A stretch of 64,000 nt of DNA from positions 1-64,000 of the forward strand of contig CAZRBG010000016.1 of NCBI GenBank assembly GCA_964598225.1, read 5' to 3'. Positions 43,672 through 52,871 of the stretch are shown here, piece by piece. Every line of letters begins with the position of its first letter. Within the stretch, counting starts at the first letter, position 1. Both the position numbers and the translations under genes were made by a program. The notes under the pieces are model-generated. The model worked only from the letters and a program-made list of their open reading frames with translations, did not search any database and was not told the DNA's origin. Source of the DNA: SG8-4 sp964598225. GTDB taxonomy: Bacteria > Planctomycetota > Phycisphaerae > Sedimentisphaerales > Anaerobacaceae.

Positions 43672-44056
43672 GTTGTCCGATGAACAATTAGCTGCATGGG
43701 AAAAGACTCGCGATCTTAACGCTGAGCTTTCCCAGGCTCTGGGTGATACTGAACACGGTGAGTGGGCGCGAAAGACAGAGTTAACAACGCTGCCGGACGG
43801 ATCCATTCGCCGTGTAATCACCAGACGCGACGGAACAATAGAAAAAGATGAAATCCTGCCGCCGCAAAGAGCGCTGGTGGCTATTGCAAGGGCAGCTACG
43901 GGACTTTCTCAAGCGACCTTTGCAAAGCTTCTTGGCGTTTCAGTGCGAACACTTCAGGAATGGGAGCAGGGTCGAAAGTCGCCTTCAGGCGCAGCCGTTA
44001 CGTTGTTAAAAGTGGCAGCCCGACATCCTGAAGTACTGCAAGAATTTGCGGCTTGA
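43664..44056 (+). CDS. HigA-like helix-turn-helix antitoxin
   Basis: 130 residues from ATG 43664, overlapping the toxin 3' end in another frame. The C-terminal half is an XRE helix-turn-helix (ARAATGLSQATFAKLLGVSV, then RTLQEWEQGRKSP). The N-terminal half (LSQALGDTEHGEWARKTE) is the usual toxin-facing part. It probably represses the promoter at 43322. It remains intact while its toxin is broken. Confidence 0.88.
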   Translation: MGKLSDEQLAAWEKTRDLNAELSQALGDTEHGEWARKTELTTLPDGSIRRVITRRDGTIEKDEILPPQRALVAIARAATGLSQATFAKLLGVSVRTLQEWEQGRKSPSGAAVTLLKVAARHPEVLQEFAA

Positions 44057-44091
44057 CGGTTCTGCAAACGCATGCGAACCGTCAAACGGTC

Positions 44092-44316
44092 TTAGCCCTT
44101 GCGGCGCCGTGATTCGCGGACAGCGCGAACGATCTCGTCCGTGGACACGCCTGTTTTGACACCTTTAACGTCCAGCGGAGACGTGTCCGGCTTCTCCGGG
44201 CAGAGCGTAAAAACGCTGCCGTCTTTCCTCCTGATCTGCACCTTCCCCTCCTTAGCCGCCCGATCCAGCAGGCCGGCAAGATTCCGCCTCGCCTGAGAAT
44301 ATGTAAAAACCGTCAT
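44092..44316 (-). CDS. Phd/YefM-like orphan antitoxin
   Basis: 74 residues beginning MTVFTYSQARRNLAGLLDRA, the Phd/YefM N-terminal DNA-binding pattern (S.Ar..l..lld.A), followed by VQIRRKDGSVFTLCP. The start was chosen because GAGGT lies 9 bp upstream; earlier in-frame starts would add hydrophobic residues. No toxin gene follows; it points tail-to-tail at HigA. Confidence 0.8.
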   Translation of the reverse strand: MTVFTYSQARRNLAGLLDRAAKEGKVQIRRKDGSVFTLCPEKPDTSPLDVKGVKTGVSTDEIVRAVRESRRRKG

Positions 44317-44599
44317 GTCATTCATACCTCTAACACAAGATTCTACAATCATACACGGCACATACAAGCCAAAAACGACAGACATGCATCTGGCCGCCCC
44401 AACGTCCGCTTTTATTTTCCTGATTATTCTCAAGTGCCGCTCTTCCTGCGCCGATAGTACCCTGAAGCGAGGCTTCTACGCACCTACGACGATAACATCA
44501 GCACGCTAAAGGAAGTACCCGGCTTCAGGGGGCGCTCCGCCCAATTAGAGCCAGCAAGTAAAATGGCTGGCCATAAATGGCAAGCATAGGAGAAACGAA

Positions 44600-44854
44600 A
44601 TGACAATTGCAGAACTCGAAAAGAAGGTATGGGACCAAGACCGCGTTCGTATCGTCGTCAGAGACCGTTTGAATGCACCAGTCGGCAAATACGCCCGTCA
44701 AAATGCTGCCCAAGAAACGTGGTCAATTAAGAAGTTCCTCGACAACCGTATCAACCCTCTGGTTAATGAAAGAGAAGTAGTGGTCTTAGACGGCAAAGGC
44801 AGGATACCTCACGGCAGAACATCACTCAAAACAATCCGATTGTCCTATAACTGA
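44600..44854 (+). CDS. small hypothetical protein
   Basis: An 84-residue basic protein with AGGAG upstream, beginning MTIAELEKKVWDQDRVRIVV. Ends GKGRIPHGRTSLKTIRLSYN. The WDQDRVRIVVRDR...Y segment is similar to proteins found in phage or plasmid contexts (impression). Function not known. Confidence 0.65.
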   Translation: MTIAELEKKVWDQDRVRIVVRDRLNAPVGKYARQNAAQETWSIKKFLDNRINPLVNEREVVVLDGKGRIPHGRTSLKTIRLSYN

Positions 44855-45008
44855 ACCGCCAGTTAGAAATCCTGAATTTAATCGGTGTATTGATTCGTTT
44901 AGTACATGGAAACTCTCATAAGAAGCTTTTGTGATAGACGAAACCAATAAACATCACGAGTAAATCATTGTAGTCGCCGGAACGGTTTCTGCACGAGAGG
45001 AGTATGAG

Positions 45009-45236
45009 ATGAAGAATAAACTGCCTGTCTTTCTATTGGGGATTGCTTTGGGAGTTACTCTTGGCTTTGTGGGCAACTATTTGCTTGGGCACCGATATGA
45101 CGTCAAAGCAACTGGGCCACAAGGAATCATGACGATTAAGACTGATCGCTGGACCGGAAGATCATGGATGATTCGCTACTATGAGAATAACGGCACGAGA
45201 ACTTACTTCTGGGAAAGTATGCAGAATAAGCAGTAG
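45009..45236 (+). CDS. small membrane protein
   Basis: A 75-residue protein with one N-terminal transmembrane or signal segment (VFLLGIALGVTLGFVGNYLL) and a short polar tail (IMTIKTDRWTGRSWMIRYYE). GAGAGGAG lies just upstream of the ATG. No family recognised. It precedes the HEPN gene by 33 bp and may be co-transcribed. Confidence 0.65.
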   Translation: MKNKLPVFLLGIALGVTLGFVGNYLLGHRYDVKATGPQGIMTIKTDRWTGRSWMIRYYENNGTRTYFWESMQNKQ

Positions 45237-45269
45237 AATCCTAATTGAGATCAGATTTGGGGGTCTCAG

Positions 45270-45920
45270 ATGCCATCACACGCCCTGCAAAAGTTTGAAA
45301 ACAACCTTCTAAGAGAAGTTGACCGTTTGATTTCTACTCACTCACAACTCAACCATAACGGACGTGGTCGTCGTGGCCTGGGTCATATAACACGAAGTGG
45401 TGTATTGATGTTGTGTGCAGCTTGGGAGTTGTATCTTGAGGAAGTACTTCTGGAATCCGCAAAGTACCTCGAAAGCAACTGTGATAAACCTGACACCTTA
45501 CCTCTTCCTGTGAGGAAAGAACTTTCCAAGAGCGTTAAGGAGTCGAAACATGAACTGAAACCGCTCGAACTTGCTGGAGACGGATGGAAAGTAGTCTACA
45601 TCAAGCATCTCGAGATGACCATTACGGGTATCAATACTCCGAAGAGCAATATCATCGATCCCCTTTTTAAACGGTTCCTTGGAATCAAGAATCTATCGGA
45701 CCAGTGGTCACTCGGTAGTAGTGCAGTTAACCGTTTTGTTAAGGCGCGCGGAGACATAGCACATAGAGGACGGGACGCCCAATATGTAACAATCGAGAAG
45801 CTTCGGCGTTACAAAGATGAGGTTACACAAACCGTGGTCGAAACCGATAATAGTCTGGCAAGTTATCTAAGGAGCGCTTCGCCTGCGCCTCGAATGCCTT
45901 GGAGAAGGAGAAACAGCTGA
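45270..45920 (+). CDS. HEPN-domain protein (MAE_28990/RiboL-PSP-HEPN type)
   Basis: A 216-residue helical protein: GVLMLCAAWELYLEEVLLES is the typical N-terminal helix and R160-GDIAH165 gives the Rx4H ribonuclease motif of HEPN domains. These are abundant in defence, toxin and RNA-processing settings. No partner is known, but nearby TA genes make a defence role plausible (inference). Confidence 0.8.
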   Translation: MPSHALQKFENNLLREVDRLISTHSQLNHNGRGRRGLGHITRSGVLMLCAAWELYLEEVLLESAKYLESNCDKPDTLPLPVRKELSKSVKESKHELKPLELAGDGWKVVYIKHLEMTITGINTPKSNIIDPLFKRFLGIKNLSDQWSLGSSAVNRFVKARGDIAHRGRDAQYVTIEKLRRYKDEVTQTVVETDNSLASYLRSASPAPRMPWRRRNS

Positions 45921-46010
45921 TCATGAAACCAGTTGTGGTGAATGCCGGGAGTAGCAACAAATTGTGAAGCAATCCCACAGTATGTTGCTACACTATGAGG
46001 CTATGTCCTA

Positions 46011-46475
46011 ATGACCAAATGCAGATTCTGCGGTGAAGAGCTATCGAACCCAACGCCGGTCAAAAAGTGCAAGGCTTGCCACGAGCCTCAAGGCTGGCGT
46101 GTGTACTTCTGGGGCACGATACTGAAGTTTATACCTCTTGCATCTGCTCTATCCTTGGTTGTGGCTCTTGCCTCACTTTACATCGCATTTCTTCAACATG
46201 AAGCCACACGACGTGCCGAGGTTCGAGAAGAAGCCGCAAAAACACAGGTTCAAAGGACGACCTCACAATTGCATACAATCGAGCGTGCGTCCAACCGAGC
46301 GATTGAGCGTCTGACCCAAGAACTCCCCGAATCCACCAAACAGGATATTTTTCGTAGCCTTGACCTTCCATCTCGCGCCACTCTGAATGAGTTGGAAGAT
46401 GAAGTGAGAAGTGCTCCAATGGACTCCCAGAAAAGGGAAAAGCTGTTTCTATATCGAGCACTCAAGGGGAAATAG
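46011..46475 (+). CDS. zinc-ribbon membrane protein with coiled coil
   Basis: A 154-residue protein with CRFCGEEL and CKACHEP at about 4-24 (split zinc ribbon), one transmembrane segment (FIPLASALSLVVALASLYIA, about 42-62) and a helical tail of about 90 residues (RVQRTTSQLHTIERA-like coiled coil). Not recognised as a family. It follows the HEPN gene by 90 bp. Confidence 0.65.
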   Translation: MTKCRFCGEELSNPTPVKKCKACHEPQGWRVYFWGTILKFIPLASALSLVVALASLYIAFLQHEATRRAEVREEAAKTQVQRTTSQLHTIERASNRAIERLTQELPESTKQDIFRSLDLPSRATLNELEDEVRSAPMDSQKREKLFLYRALKGK

Positions 46476-46581
46476 GAATGAGCACTGGACATCTTTGAAT
46501 TAAAATCATCCTAACTCGCTGGAGGGTTACATCTGATCTGTTTCAGTCTCAATGTGCCACGGCCTACAGGCGACCATGATG

Positions 46582-47763
46582 TTAGCCTGACTGACACGAC
46601 GGTCTGCCGTTCTCCAGCAGGAGGATTTCTGCGGGGATGGCTTCGATTTGATCGGTCAGGGGGTATCGGTGCGGGCCGGAGTAGACGACGCCGCCGCGGG
46701 TGATGACGCCGTCGGTTAGGCCGGTGTTGAGGCCGGAGGCACCGGACCGGCCAACGGAAGAGGCGCATTTGAACTCGTAGCCGATTCGCTGCCCGCCTCG
46801 CTCGACTACAAGGTCGATCTCGGCGCCGGCGCGGGTGCGATAGAACCAGAACTGGCTGCCGACGTAACGGAGCTTCTCTAAGGCGATAATCTGCTCGGCT
46901 ATGCAACCCTCCCAACTGGCGCCGCGCCGCGGAGACTCGAGAAGGTTCCTGTCGTTGCGGATGCCCAGCAGATAGTGCAGCAATCCGCTGTCTCGCACGT
47001 AGACCTTCGGGCTCTTGACCAAGCGCTTGCCGACGTTCGAATACCAGGGCGGCAGGCGGCGAATCAGAAAATGCCCTTCGAGAATATCGAGGTATCTGCC
47101 CACCGTATGGTAGTTGATCCCCAGCGACCGGCCAAGCTCGGAAGCGTTGAGGAGCCCTCCGTGCAGGTGGGCCACCATGCCAAGGAAACGCCGCATCTCA
47201 AAGGGTGAGCTCTTGAGACCATGTCTTGCCAAATCCCGCTCGACCAGCGCCTGAACGTATTGTTCGTGCCATCGAATCCGTCGTTGCTCGTCCGGCTCTC
47301 GGCAGGCATCGGGATAGCCGCCGCGCAGCCAATAGCTGCCTAAGTCCAGATCGCCGCTGGCGATTTCCGGGTAGAGAAACGGCGTCAGTTCAACGATTCC
47401 GATACGCCCGGCCAGGCTCTCCGACACTTGTCGAACCAGCGCCGGATTGACAGAGCCAAGCAGATAGAATCGTCCCGTCCGCTGCCGTTTCTGGTCGATG
47501 ACTGACCGCAGGACAGAAAAAAGTTGGGGAACAACCTGAGCCTCGTCCAGAATCAGCGGCTCATCGAGTCGGCTCAGGGCCAATTCGACATCGTCTGAGA
47601 AGACCTGATAATCCGACGGCTTCTCCAGATCAAAGTACGTGCCTTGCAAGAAATGGCGGGCCAATGTTGTCTTGCCGCACTGCCGCGGGCCGACAATCAG
47701 CACTGCAGGAAATTGCTCAGCAAGAGCACCAACGAGTGATTGTGCGACCCTGTGAATCATCAT
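46582..47763 (-). CDS. DUF4143-family ATPase
   Basis: A 393-residue AAA-like protein with P-loop GPRQCGKTT (25-33), Walker B LILDEAQ (about 70-76), the sensor LLGSVNPAL and a C-terminal DUF4143 nuclease-like part (GSQFWFYRTRAGAEIDLVVE, then YEFKCASS), which holds the restriction-like E...ExK pattern. These proteins are common and often associated with toxin or repeat-related loci; function is unclear. Confidence 0.9.
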   Translation of the reverse strand: MMIHRVAQSLVGALAEQFPAVLIVGPRQCGKTTLARHFLQGTYFDLEKPSDYQVFSDDVELALSRLDEPLILDEAQVVPQLFSVLRSVIDQKRQRTGRFYLLGSVNPALVRQVSESLAGRIGIVELTPFLYPEIASGDLDLGSYWLRGGYPDACREPDEQRRIRWHEQYVQALVERDLARHGLKSSPFEMRRFLGMVAHLHGGLLNASELGRSLGINYHTVGRYLDILEGHFLIRRLPPWYSNVGKRLVKSPKVYVRDSGLLHYLLGIRNDRNLLESPRRGASWEGCIAEQIIALEKLRYVGSQFWFYRTRAGAEIDLVVERGGQRIGYEFKCASSVGRSGASGLNTGLTDGVITRGGVVYSGPHRYPLTDQIEAIPAEILLLENGRPSCQSG

Positions 47764-47938
47764 TGCAAATTAGCATCAAGAATGCTATTTTGCAAGATAA
47801 TTTTTGAAAAAAGTGCTTCTTGTGCCAGAAAATAGATATAAATGGCGAAGAAAATGCGCGTTGAGTGCAAAACATGCCTAATTGTTGTCATTTTGACGCT
47901 ATACGGTGATTGATTATGACAGAATCTACGCCGTCCCC

Positions 47939-48280
47939 TCAGTCGAACCATTCGTCTTCGGGGTCGAAGGGGGGGATTGAGACGTTCAGGATTTTCATTT
48001 TTCCTGCGGCTCGGTGGCGGCAGCCGGGCTTGATGAAGATTGCGGTGAAAGGCTTGACGGGGATCCTTTCGCCGTCGAGCTCCATTTCGCCATCTCCTTC
48101 GAGGATGAAGTAGATTTCCGTCAGCTTCTTGTGATAGTGCACCTTTGCGTCCTGCTGGATATCGACCACGTGCATGGTGGCCGTGCCGTTGTCCGGCGTA
48201 AGAAACGCCCTGCGCGAGAAGCCACACGGGCACTCCACGGCGTCTATCTCATCGAATCTTGCGATCATGTATTTTTCCAT
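47939..48280 (-). CDS. cupin-domain protein
   Basis: A 113-residue single-domain cupin. VHYHKKLTEIYFILEGDGEM gives HxH...E and PGCRHRA the second metal-binding histidine. ATMHVVDI and GERIPVKPFTAIFIKPG are the barrel strands. It is divergent from the SDR gene at 48411, so the promoter region (131 bp) is shared. It may be a sugar-related isomerase or sensor. Confidence 0.85.
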   Translation of the reverse strand: MEKYMIARFDEIDAVECPCGFSRRAFLTPDNGTATMHVVDIQQDAKVHYHKKLTEIYFILEGDGEMELDGERIPVKPFTAIFIKPGCRHRAAGKMKILNVSIPPFDPEDEWFD

Positions 48281-48410
48281 GTTCTGCTCCCAAATAGTCT
48301 CCGGCTGGCTCGGAGCCGAGCAAAAACTGTTGTGTTTTCAATCAACTCGGTGTATATTCTGGCTTATCAGCGCGGTTTTATCAACCTGTAAAGTATGAAG
48401 GACAAATATA

Positions 48411-49229
48411 ATGGACGATCTATTCAGTATCAGAGACAAAACAATCGTAATCACCGGCGGCGGCGGTGTTCTCTGCGGCACGATGGCGCCGGCGCTGGCC
48501 AAAGCCGGGGCGAGAATCGCCGTTCTCGACCTGGATGAAGTTGCAGCCGCCCAAATTGCCGACAAAATCAAGTCCGGTGGCGGCACGGCCATCGCGGTCA
48601 AGTGCAACGTGCTGGACAAGGACAGCCTGCAATCGGCTAAGGAGGAAGTCAATTCCGCTTTCGGCCGAACAGACGTGCTCATCAACGGCGCCGGCGGCAA
48701 CAAGAAGGAAGCGACGACGTCGCCGGATATGTCGTTCTTTGACCTGCCCAAAGACGCGGTTCGATTCGTTTTCGAGCTGAACTGCCTCGGCACTATTCTG
48801 CCCAGCCAGGTCTTCGGCAGAGAAATGGCCGAGAGGGGCTCCGGCAACATCCTGAATATATCAAGCATGTCCGCTCTCGCGCCACTGACCAAGGTCGGCG
48901 CGTATTCGGCGGCCAAGGCGGCGGTCAGCAACTTCACGCAATGGCTGGCGGTGCATATCTGCCAGAATTATTCCAAAGAGATTCGCGTCAACGCGATCGC
49001 GCCGGGGTTCTTCCTGACCGAGCAGAACCGCTTTCTGTTGACCGAGGAAGAGACGGGTGATCTGACCGACCGAGGACAAACGATCATCGATCATACGCCG
49101 ATGGGAAGATTCGGCCAGGCCGAAGAACTGATCGGGACTGTAACGTGGCTGCTCAGCGATGCGGCCAAATTCGTCACCGGCATAGTTGTCCCCATTGACG
49201 GCGGCTTTTCCGCATTCAGCGGAGTATGA
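48411..49229 (+). CDS. SDR-family D-mannonate/fructuronate oxidoreductase
   Basis: A 272-residue short-chain dehydrogenase with TGGGGVLCG (15-23), NGAGG (92-96), the Ser near 152 and YSAAK (165-169) as nucleotide-binding and catalytic motifs. Best-matching description is the SDR type of D-mannonate oxidoreductase (fructuronate to mannonate), judged by the overall pattern MDDLFSIRDKTIVITGGGGV and IRVNAIAPGFFLTEQNRFLL; gluconate or other sugar-acid activity is possible. Downstream LarA homologue and uronate isomerase fit this role. Confidence 0.82.
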   Translation: MDDLFSIRDKTIVITGGGGVLCGTMAPALAKAGARIAVLDLDEVAAAQIADKIKSGGGTAIAVKCNVLDKDSLQSAKEEVNSAFGRTDVLINGAGGNKKEATTSPDMSFFDLPKDAVRFVFELNCLGTILPSQVFGREMAERGSGNILNISSMSALAPLTKVGAYSAAKAAVSNFTQWLAVHICQNYSKEIRVNAIAPGFFLTEQNRFLLTEEETGDLTDRGQTIIDHTPMGRFGQAEELIGTVTWLLSDAAKFVTGIVVPIDGGFSAFSGV

Positions 49230-49373
49230 TGCGTCATACTGAGGGCTGGTAGGGTGTGTGCCGCACAACAAATCCCGATCTGTGAAATAAACTATGCAAC
49301 TGCATTAAATAACAGACGTATAATTATTAGGATAGCCCATTTAAGATAATCGGGGTGTGAGAGCAACCGAATT

Positions 49374-50651
49374 ATGGTTATAGAACGACAAGACAAAGAC
49401 GGCAGCGTACAGGATGCTCAGGCACGAGAGGCAGTGGGGGACTTCTTCGAGCAAAACGATTATACCGACAAACGCATCCTGCTGATAATCCCCGACAATA
49501 CGAGGTCCGGGCCCATTGGCAAGATTTTCAAGATGATCTACGAGTCCCTGGGGCCGAAGGCAAAGGCGGTAGATTGTCTGGTGGCGCTGGGGACGCATCA
49601 GAAAATGAGCGAAGAGCAGATTCGCGCCAGGCTCAGCATGACCCAGGACGAACGGCAGAGCAAGTACGCGGCGGTCAAATTCTTCAATCACGAATGGGAG
49701 AAGCCGGAGACTTTCACTTCTCTCGGCAAGATCACCGAAGACGAAATCGATCAGATCAGCGACGGCCTGTTCCGCGAAGAAATCGACGTTCTGGTCAATA
49801 AGAAGATTCTCGAATACGATGAATTCTTCATCCTGGGCCCGGTGTTCCCGCACGAGGTGGTCGGCTTTTCCGGCGGGCACAAGTACATCTTTCCCGGCAT
49901 CGCCGGCGATGAGATAATCCACATGTTCCACTGGCTGGCCGGGACAATAACCAATCCGGTGATAAACGGCACCAAATGGACTCCGACGCGAGCGGTTGTG
50001 GAGAAAGCCGCTTCATTTATTACGACACCGCATAAGCTGTTCGCCGTAGTCGCGCTCGCGGAGAAACTCAAAGGTCTCTTCATCGGCGAGACTCTCGAAG
50101 CCTGGGAGAAGGCGGCCGACCTATCCGACAAGGTACATATCACATACAAAGACAAGCCATACGACACTGTGCTCGGTATCGCCCCTGAAATGTACGACGA
50201 TCTCTGGGTCGGCGGTAAGGTAATGTACAAGCTCGAACCGATACTCGCCGACGGCGCAACCTTGATAATCTACGCCCCGCACATAACCGAGATTTCCTAT
50301 TCACACGGCAAATGGCTGGACAAGATCGGCTACCACACGCGCGACTATTTCCTTAAACGAATGGATCAGTTCAAGGACGTGCCGCGAGGCATCATCGCTC
50401 ACTCGACGCACGTTAAGGGCATCGGCACATTCATCGACGGCGTGGAGAAACCCCGAGTCAACGTCGTGCTGGCCACGGGCATTCCCGAGCAGCGATGCCG
50501 CAAAGTAAACCTTGACTACATGAATCCGGACGATATAAATATAGCCGACTATGAGAACAGAGAGGACGAAGGAATACTCGTCGTCCACCACGCAGGCGAA
50601 GTCCTGCACCGTTTATCCAGCGGATATATTCCGACGATTCCGAAAGAATGA
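49374..50651 (+). CDS. larA: LarA-family nickel-dependent racemase/epimerase
   Basis: A 425-residue member of the LarA (DUF2088) superfamily of nickel-pincer-dependent 2-hydroxyacid racemases and epimerases. GTHQKMSEEQ (H75), PHEVVGFSGGHK (H160, K170) and H186 correspond to H108, H174, K184 and H200 of Lactobacillus LarA; the K-to-H and H-to-K distances (16 and 10) are exact. Thus cofactor binding and catalysis are probably intact. The neighbouring mannonate SDR, 6PGDH and uronate isomerase suggest a sugar acid, for example D-mannonate/D-gluconate, rather than lactate (inference). Its TGA overlaps the MntA ATG. Confidence 0.9.
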   Translation: MVIERQDKDGSVQDAQAREAVGDFFEQNDYTDKRILLIIPDNTRSGPIGKIFKMIYESLGPKAKAVDCLVALGTHQKMSEEQIRARLSMTQDERQSKYAAVKFFNHEWEKPETFTSLGKITEDEIDQISDGLFREEIDVLVNKKILEYDEFFILGPVFPHEVVGFSGGHKYIFPGIAGDEIIHMFHWLAGTITNPVINGTKWTPTRAVVEKAASFITTPHKLFAVVALAEKLKGLFIGETLEAWEKAADLSDKVHITYKDKPYDTVLGIAPEMYDDLWVGGKVMYKLEPILADGATLIIYAPHITEISYSHGKWLDKIGYHTRDYFLKRMDQFKDVPRGIIAHSTHVKGIGTFIDGVEKPRVNVVLATGIPEQRCRKVNLDYMNPDDINIADYENREDEGILVVHHAGEVLHRLSSGYIPTIPKE

Positions 50652-50956
50652 TGAATTATCACGGGATTGAAATCGCAGAGGAAAAGCTCGCCGAGCTTTG
50701 TCGAAAATGGAAGGTCAGGGAATTCTCGCTGTTCGGCTCCATACTGCGAGACGATTTCGGCCCCGACAGCGACGTCGACGTCCTTGTAGTTTTTCACGCT
50801 GATGCGCACTGGAGCGCGTGGGATCTAATGGACATGAAAGAGGAAATCGAAGCTCTATTCGGGCGCTCGGTGGACCTTGTTGAAAAAGAGGCGCTGCGAA
50901 ACCCCTGGCGAAAACGCCGGATTCTCAGCACTTACGAGGTAGTCTATGCAGCCTGA
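50648..50956 (+). CDS. mntA: MntA-like minimal nucleotidyltransferase antitoxin
   Basis: A 102-residue MNT-type nucleotidyltransferase with FSLFGSILRDDFGPDSDVDV, the GSx10DxD motif (G30/S31, D42, D44). It is the antitoxin partner in HepT/MntA modules, where it AMPylates HepT on the conserved Tyr. The ATG overlaps the LarA stop (ATGA), coupling it to the racemase gene; its end overlaps hepT by 11 bp. Confidence 0.93.
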   Translation: MMNYHGIEIAEEKLAELCRKWKVREFSLFGSILRDDFGPDSDVDVLVVFHADAHWSAWDLMDMKEEIEALFGRSVDLVEKEALRNPWRKRRILSTYEVVYAA

Positions 50957-51305
50957 TCTTGATGACATGGCGCGCCTCTGGGATATCCTCGACGCCGCCC
51001 GAGCGGCGCTGCAGTTTACCGACGAAATACGGTACGAGGATTTCGTCGAAAATCGGATGGTTCGCAATGCCGTCGAGCGGAACCTTGAAATAATTGGTGA
51101 GGCGGCCAGATGCGTTTCCCAAGACTTCCGGAACAGAATGCCGGAAATTCCCTGGAGAGCCATGACTGCCTTGAGAAACGTGATCGCGCACGAGTATGGC
51201 GAAATAAAGTATGAACACATTTGGGTAGTGTGCAGGAAACAACTTGCCGTTCTGATTAGTCAACTGGAAAACGCCGGAGTCAGAGATCTGTCGGACGAGG
51301 ATTGA
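50946..51305 (+). CDS. hepT: HepT-like HEPN ribonuclease toxin
   Basis: A 119-residue DUF86/HepT protein. R77-NVIA-H82-E-Y84 is the Rx4HxY catalytic motif with the Tyr that MntA modifies. Its start overlaps the mntA end by 11 bp. Together they form a TA module inserted between larA and gnd. Confidence 0.93.
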   Translation: MQPDLDDMARLWDILDAARAALQFTDEIRYEDFVENRMVRNAVERNLEIIGEAARCVSQDFRNRMPEIPWRAMTALRNVIAHEYGEIKYEHIWVVCRKQLAVLISQLENAGVRDLSDED

Positions 51306-51394
51306 CAAAAGCGCATAGCTCTATTTTTCCAGCGTGAACACCTAAATGACAAAATCGAGAACCAGTAATTATTTTCAGTAAGGAGTAACATAAG

Positions 51395-52846
51395 ATGTCT
51401 AAAGCTGATATTGGCGTTGTGGGGCTGGCGGTGATGGGGGAGAACCTTATCCTTAATATGGAAAGTAAAGGTTTTACGGTGGCCTGTTACAATCGCACCG
51501 TATCCAAAGTTGACAACTTTATGGAAGGCCGGGCAAAGGGCAAGAACATCATCGGCTGCCGGTCGGTCGAGGAGTTTGTTGAGAATCTCGCCACGCCGCG
51601 CAAAGTCATGCTGATGGTCAAGGCCGGTCCGGCGGTTGACGCCTTCATCGACCAGGTGCTGCCGCACCTCGAAGACGGCGACATCATCATCGACGGCGGC
51701 AACTCGCACTTCCCGGACACCATCCGCCGGACCGAGTACGTCGAGAGCAAGGGCAAGCTCTATATCGGCACCGGCGTCTCGGGCGGCGAAGAAGGCGCAC
51801 TGCGAGGCCCGTCCATCATGCCCGGCGGCTCACCGCCCGCATGGGAGCACGTAAAGCCGATCTTCCAGGCGATCTGCGCAAAGACCGAGGACGGCGAGCC
51901 ATGCTGCGACTGGGTGGGTGAAAACGGTGCCGGCCACTTCGTCAAAATGGTCCATAACGGCATTGAATACGGCGACATGCAGATGATCTGCGAGACCTAT
52001 CAGATGATGAGCAAGGGCCTCGGCATGACCAATCAGGAGATGCACGACTGTTTCGCCGAGTGGAACCAGGGCGAGCTCGACTCCTACCTGATAGAGATTA
52101 CGCGGGACATCCTCGGCCACAGGGACGAAGACGGCAATTATGTCATCGACCTCATCCTGGACACTGCCGGCCAAAAGGGCACCGGCAAATGGACAGCAAT
52201 CGAGGCGCTGAACCTCGGCCAGCCCCTGACTCTCATCGGTGAGGCGGTATTCGCGCGGTGTCTGTCGGCGTTGAAAGAAGAACGCGTCAAAGCTTCCAAG
52301 TCGCTCAAAGGCCCCAGAACCTCCTTCAGAGGCGACAAGGAGAAATTTCTCCACGACCTGAGCCAGGCTCTCTATGCGTCTAAGATAACCAGTTACGCCC
52401 AGGGTTACCAGCTCATGCGGGCCGCGGCGGCAGAGCACAACTGGAATCTCAACTACGGGGGCATCGCCCTGATGTGGCGGGGCGGCTGCATCATCCGCTC
52501 GGCCTTTCTGGGCAAAATAAAGGAAGCCTTCGACAAAAAGCCCAAGCTGGAAAACCTGCTCCTCGATCCGTTCTTCAAGAAGGCCGTCCGAAAGGCGCAG
52601 GTTTCCTGGCGCCGCGTGGTAACCACGGCTGTCAGGCTCGGCATTCCCATGCCCGCGATGAGTTCGGCGCTGGCCTTCTACGATGGCTATCGCAGCGAGC
52701 GACTGCCCGCTAACCTGCTCCAGGCCCAGCGCGACTACTTCGGCGCACATACTTACGAGCGAGTGGACAAGCCGCGAGGTGAATTCTTCCATACGAACTG
52801 GACGGGCCGGGGCGGAACAACCGCTGCTTCTACTTATACGGTCTAA
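51395..52846 (+). CDS. gnd: 6-phosphogluconate dehydrogenase, decarboxylating
   Basis: A 483-residue enzyme that oxidatively decarboxylates 6-phosphogluconate to ribulose 5-phosphate. GVVGLAVMGENLILNM is the dinucleotide-binding motif; NADP preference is likely (NRT after the second strand). GVSGGEEGALRGPSIMPGG is the 6PGDH signature; the KMVHNGIEYGDMQ segment carries the catalytic Lys. Length is usual for the long form. AGGAG precedes the ATG. It follows the TA module in the sugar-acid block. Confidence 0.97.
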   Translation: MSKADIGVVGLAVMGENLILNMESKGFTVACYNRTVSKVDNFMEGRAKGKNIIGCRSVEEFVENLATPRKVMLMVKAGPAVDAFIDQVLPHLEDGDIIIDGGNSHFPDTIRRTEYVESKGKLYIGTGVSGGEEGALRGPSIMPGGSPPAWEHVKPIFQAICAKTEDGEPCCDWVGENGAGHFVKMVHNGIEYGDMQMICETYQMMSKGLGMTNQEMHDCFAEWNQGELDSYLIEITRDILGHRDEDGNYVIDLILDTAGQKGTGKWTAIEALNLGQPLTLIGEAVFARCLSALKEERVKASKSLKGPRTSFRGDKEKFLHDLSQALYASKITSYAQGYQLMRAAAAEHNWNLNYGGIALMWRGGCIIRSAFLGKIKEAFDKKPKLENLLLDPFFKKAVRKAQVSWRRVVTTAVRLGIPMPAMSSALAFYDGYRSERLPANLLQAQRDYFGAHTYERVDKPRGEFFHTNWTGRGGTTAASTYTV

Positions 52847-52871
52847 GACCATGTGTGCGAAGTCGACTTGA

